Below, in pieces: positions 62,022 through 64,000 of a stretch of DNA of 64,000 nucleotides. Positions within the stretch are counted from its first letter, which is position 1. Every line of letters starts with the position of its first letter. Position numbers and translations under genes: made by a program. The notes beneath the pieces were generated by a model. That model was given only the letters and a program-made list of their open reading frames with translations, did not search any database and was not told the DNA's origin. The DNA comes from Metabacillus idriensis (GTDB lineage Bacteria; Bacillota; Bacilli; Bacillales; Bacillaceae), in assembly GCF_009674765.1 (NCBI RefSeq), contig NZ_WKKF01000001.1:1488001-1552000 (forward strand), read 5' to 3'.

Positions 62022-62807
62022 CTAAATTAATCCTATTAACTTCAATCCGATGAAAACAAAGATCCAGCTGTCCAGCCTGTCGAGAATGCCTCCGTGTCCA
62101 GGAAGCAGCTTGCCTGAATCTTTTACTTTGAAGTGGCGTTTTAAAGCTGATTCTACAAGGTCTCCAACTTGACCGGCAATAGAAACGACAAAGATCAGAA
62201 GGACTGTTTCACCATAATTGTCAAATGGCTGAAAACTCATTTGCATGACAAGACCAATAATGAGAGCAATGATGATGCCCCCGATTGAACCTTCAATGGT
62301 TTTATTGGGGCTTACCTTTTCAGCAAGCTTCGTTCTGCCAAACTTTCTGCCGACAAAATAGGCCCCTGAGTCAGTTGCCCATATTGAAATTAATACTGCC
62401 AGTGTCCAAATAAGGCCTTCATCAATTCTCGCTTCTGCCAAAAACACAAAGCCAAATCCAATGTAGAGAACACCGATTAGCAGCGTTCCAGCTTTTTCGA
62501 TCGAATATTCAATATTAAAAACGGTGGATGTCAGGAAAAATAAAACGAGTGCAAGCAGCACTTTAATTTGGATAATCTCAAACGTTACATTCAAAAACGG
62601 AAGCAGCGGGAGAAATAACAGCACAATTCCTGCAAGGCCAACAAAATATTTCGTCCCGTATTTTCTGATTTTAATGATGGTTGTCAATTCATGAAAGGCA
62701 ATTATGGCTAAGATCATGGCTAAATAAGTAAACCAAAATGCTCCAATGTAGAATGGAATCATGAATAAAATCAAGATAATAATGCCGGTGATGATGCGTT
62801 CTTTCAT
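62022..62807 (-). CDS. cdsA: Phosphatidate cytidylyltransferase
   Basis: 261 residues, about eight helices. The CDP-diglyceride synthase signature SALKRHFKVKDSGKLLPGHGG followed by ILDRLDS lies near the C-terminus. It makes CDP-diacylglycerol from phosphatidate and CTP. It is not next to uppS/dxr as in the usual Bacillus cdsA locus, so this may be a second copy. The start follows AGGAAGTGTAACAA. Confidence 0.93.
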   Translation of the reverse strand: MKERIITGIIILILFMIPFYIGAFWFTYLAMILAIIAFHELTTIIKIRKYGTKYFVGLAGIVLLFLPLLPFLNVTFEIIQIKVLLALVLFFLTSTVFNIEYSIEKAGTLLIGVLYIGFGFVFLAEARIDEGLIWTLAVLISIWATDSGAYFVGRKFGRTKLAEKVSPNKTIEGSIGGIIIALIIGLVMQMSFQPFDNYGETVLLIFVVSIAGQVGDLVESALKRHFKVKDSGKLLPGHGGILDRLDSWIFVFIGLKLIGLI

Positions 62808-62932
62808 TTGTTACACTTCCTTATCTTTTTTTCCATTAGAATTGATTGTACTATAAAGATAAGAAAAACGAAAAACAAATCTGTATCTTTAAATAGAAAT
62901 TTCCTGTATTTCTAGTAAAATCCATCGATAAA

Positions 62933-62971
62933 TAAAAAAGACCAAATGCATAAAAGCACTTGGTCTTAAAA
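62933..62971 (-). terminator. Terminator of the DUF1292 gene
   Basis: AAGACCAAGTGC pairs with GCATTTGGTCTT (one G-U pair), followed by T on the minus strand. Confidence 0.88.
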
Positions 62972-62980
62972 TTATGTAGA

Positions 62981-63259
62981 TCAGTTTTCTTCTGCTTCTT
63001 CTTCCATCAATTTATCAAACGCAGCCGATACTTTATCGAACTCGTCGTCGCTTTCTATGGCAGTGAAGTCTCCTTCTTCGTCTACACGAAGGAAGTAGAT
63101 GTCAATGTCTTCGTCTGTTTCTTGCTGAATTTCTTCAACAAAACCAACTGCAACATATTCAGTGCCGTCTACTTCTAATACCCCAAGAACTTCTACTTCC
63201 TGCTCCTGATCGTTCTCATCGCTGATTGTAAAAATCTCGCCTACTTCAATTTTATCCAT
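62981..63259 (-). CDS. DUF1292 (YrzB-like) acidic protein
   Basis: 92 residues from ATG 63259 (MDKIEVGEIFTISDENDQEQ), preceded by GGAAGGAG; the longer frame starts inside that RBS region. VEVLGVLEVDGTEYVAV and DIDIYFLRVDEEGDFTAIESDDE are typical of DUF1292. Very acidic, cytosolic, function unknown. It is a single gene here rather than beside yrrK and yrzL as in B. subtilis. Confidence 0.88.
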   Translation of the reverse strand: MDKIEVGEIFTISDENDQEQEVEVLGVLEVDGTEYVAVGFVEEIQQETDEDIDIYFLRVDEEGDFTAIESDDEFDKVSAAFDKLMEEEAEEN

Positions 63260-63529
63260 CGTAAAATCTCCTTCCATTAGTTGAAATTTGGATGAATTCT
63301 TTGCTTTAGTTATTTTCCCTAACTCAAATAATATAATCCTCTTTTGAAACCAATTTATTATAACACTTTAAACGGTAATTACCTATTAACCGTTTTACAG
63401 CAGCGGATTCATTAACGAAGCTGTTTTTCTTTTCTATAAAGACATGTAAAAAGTAGATAGCTCTAATAAAATAGATCAGGCAGGTTATCAAAAATACTTA
63501 TGAGAGCCTTAACAAAATTAATCGAGCCA

Positions 63530-63562
63530 ATAAAAAAGCATACGGCAGGGCCGAATGCTTAT
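63530..63562 (-). terminator. Terminator of the GIY-YIG gene
   Basis: AAGCATTCGGC pairs with GCCGTATGCTT (one mismatch) and six T follow on the minus strand. Confidence 0.88.
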
Positions 63563-63568
63563 CTTTCG

Positions 63569-63943
63569 TTATTTATAAAATACTTTATCTACATTATATT
63601 TAGCCTGAAGCTCATTAATAATGTATGTCTCGTAAATTTCACGATCTACTGCATTGTCTACGATGCAAACGGCAATTTCATGTACTTCATCACGGTTGTT
63701 TTTGATTGGAGATACAGTATCTTCAAAATGTTTTTTGATTCTTTGTCTAAGCTTGCGTGCTTTGCCTACAAACAAAAGCTCATCATTGATATTGTAAAAC
63801 ATGAATATTCCGCCTTTATCGCGGGGAATTCTGTTGTAATCAGTAAAACCGTATTCGCTGCTTAATGGAGCTTCAACAGGCTGACCTTTAACCGGATTTC
63901 TTGTCAGGACAACATCTGCTCTAGGGATTTCAATTTTAATCAT
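63569..63943 (-). CDS. GIY-YIG-domain nuclease family protein
   Basis: 124 residues. The GIY-YIG core reads GGIFMFYNINDELLFVGKARKLRQRIKKHF (about 44-73): the GIY is GIF and YIG is FVG, with the catalytic Arg retained as in UvrC N-terminal domains. YETYIINELQAKYNVD gives the metal-binding Glu. No DNA-binding partner domain is present. AGGAAGTGAATCTTA precedes the ATG. Small stand-alone members are common in Bacillus and their substrate is unknown. Confidence 0.88.
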   Translation of the reverse strand: MIKIEIPRADVVLTRNPVKGQPVEAPLSSEYGFTDYNRIPRDKGGIFMFYNINDELLFVGKARKLRQRIKKHFEDTVSPIKNNRDEVHEIAVCIVDNAVDREIYETYIINELQAKYNVDKVFYK

Positions 63944-64000
63944 TAAGATTCACTTCCTATATTATGTGACTTGTTCTTATCAAATTCGTGCGAAAAATGA

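Overview
The window is chromosomal DNA from a spore-forming member of the Bacillaceae, close to Bacillus or Metabacillus. The left third keeps the Bacillus subtilis gene order cotM, sspP, sspO, citB, yneN, sspN, tlp, yneP, yneQ, yneR, plsY, yneT, parE, parC, alsT. Shine-Dalgarno sequences are strong, intrinsic terminators are abundant, and TTG or GTG starts are common. No rRNA, tRNA, transposase, integrase or CRISPR array was seen.

Layout. 1-17.7 kb is conserved core: spore coat and small acid-soluble spore proteins, aconitase, a thiol-disulfide protein, thioesterase, glycerol-3-phosphate acyltransferase, topoisomerase IV and a glutamine/alanine-type symporter. A CapA-like gene and a decayed MFS exporter with its PadR regulator are interspersed. 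17.7-19.8 kb has a metalloprotease gene broken by an in-frame amber codon and a secreted glycerophosphodiester phosphodiesterase.

19.8-33.8 kb is an accessory catabolic segment of two regulated modules, each with its own TRAP transporter. Module 1 is IclR regulator, DctPQM, SDR, PPC/DUF296 protein, acyl-CoA synthetase, SCP2-type thiolase and DUF35 partner. It looks like uptake of an organic acid, CoA activation, oxidation and thiolytic cleavage. Module 2 is LacI regulator, RpiB-type isomerase, DctPQM and ribokinase, which suggests a pentose or pentose-like substrate. A short repeat (ATGTTCTAAA core) lies just outside each end and between the modules, each copy just after a terminator.

33.8-40.5 kb is variable: a tandem ribbon-helix-helix protein, a frameshifted LAGLIDADG endonuclease preceded by a good LexA box, a frameshifted beta-propeller gene, a GNAT acetyltransferase, a nucleotidyltransferase, an AHSA1 protein and an MFS exporter.

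40.8-51.9 kb is a minus-strand cobalamin operon under a cobalamin riboswitch with a terminator: cobO, cobQ, cobT, btuF, btuC, btuD with an extra C-terminal region, cbiB, cobD, cobU, cobS, cobC and a second short cobU-like gene. No corrin-ring genes are present here, so the operon covers uptake, adenosylation, amidation and nucleotide-loop assembly. A PP-loop ATPase of the diphthine-ammonia ligase family lies just upstream.

52.8-57.5 kb is an amide-hydrolysis and uptake cluster (M20 hydrolase, DUF3311, sodium:solute symporter, YtcJ-like amidohydrolase). 57.7-64 kb holds small hypothetical genes, a membrane-anchored cupredoxin, a truncated and nonsense-interrupted membrane protein, a VCBS-type protein, a DAO-family oxidoreductase, CdsA, a DUF1292 protein and a GIY-YIG nuclease. 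Five genes in the window are disrupted (MFS, metalloprotease, homing endonuclease, beta-propeller, small membrane protein).
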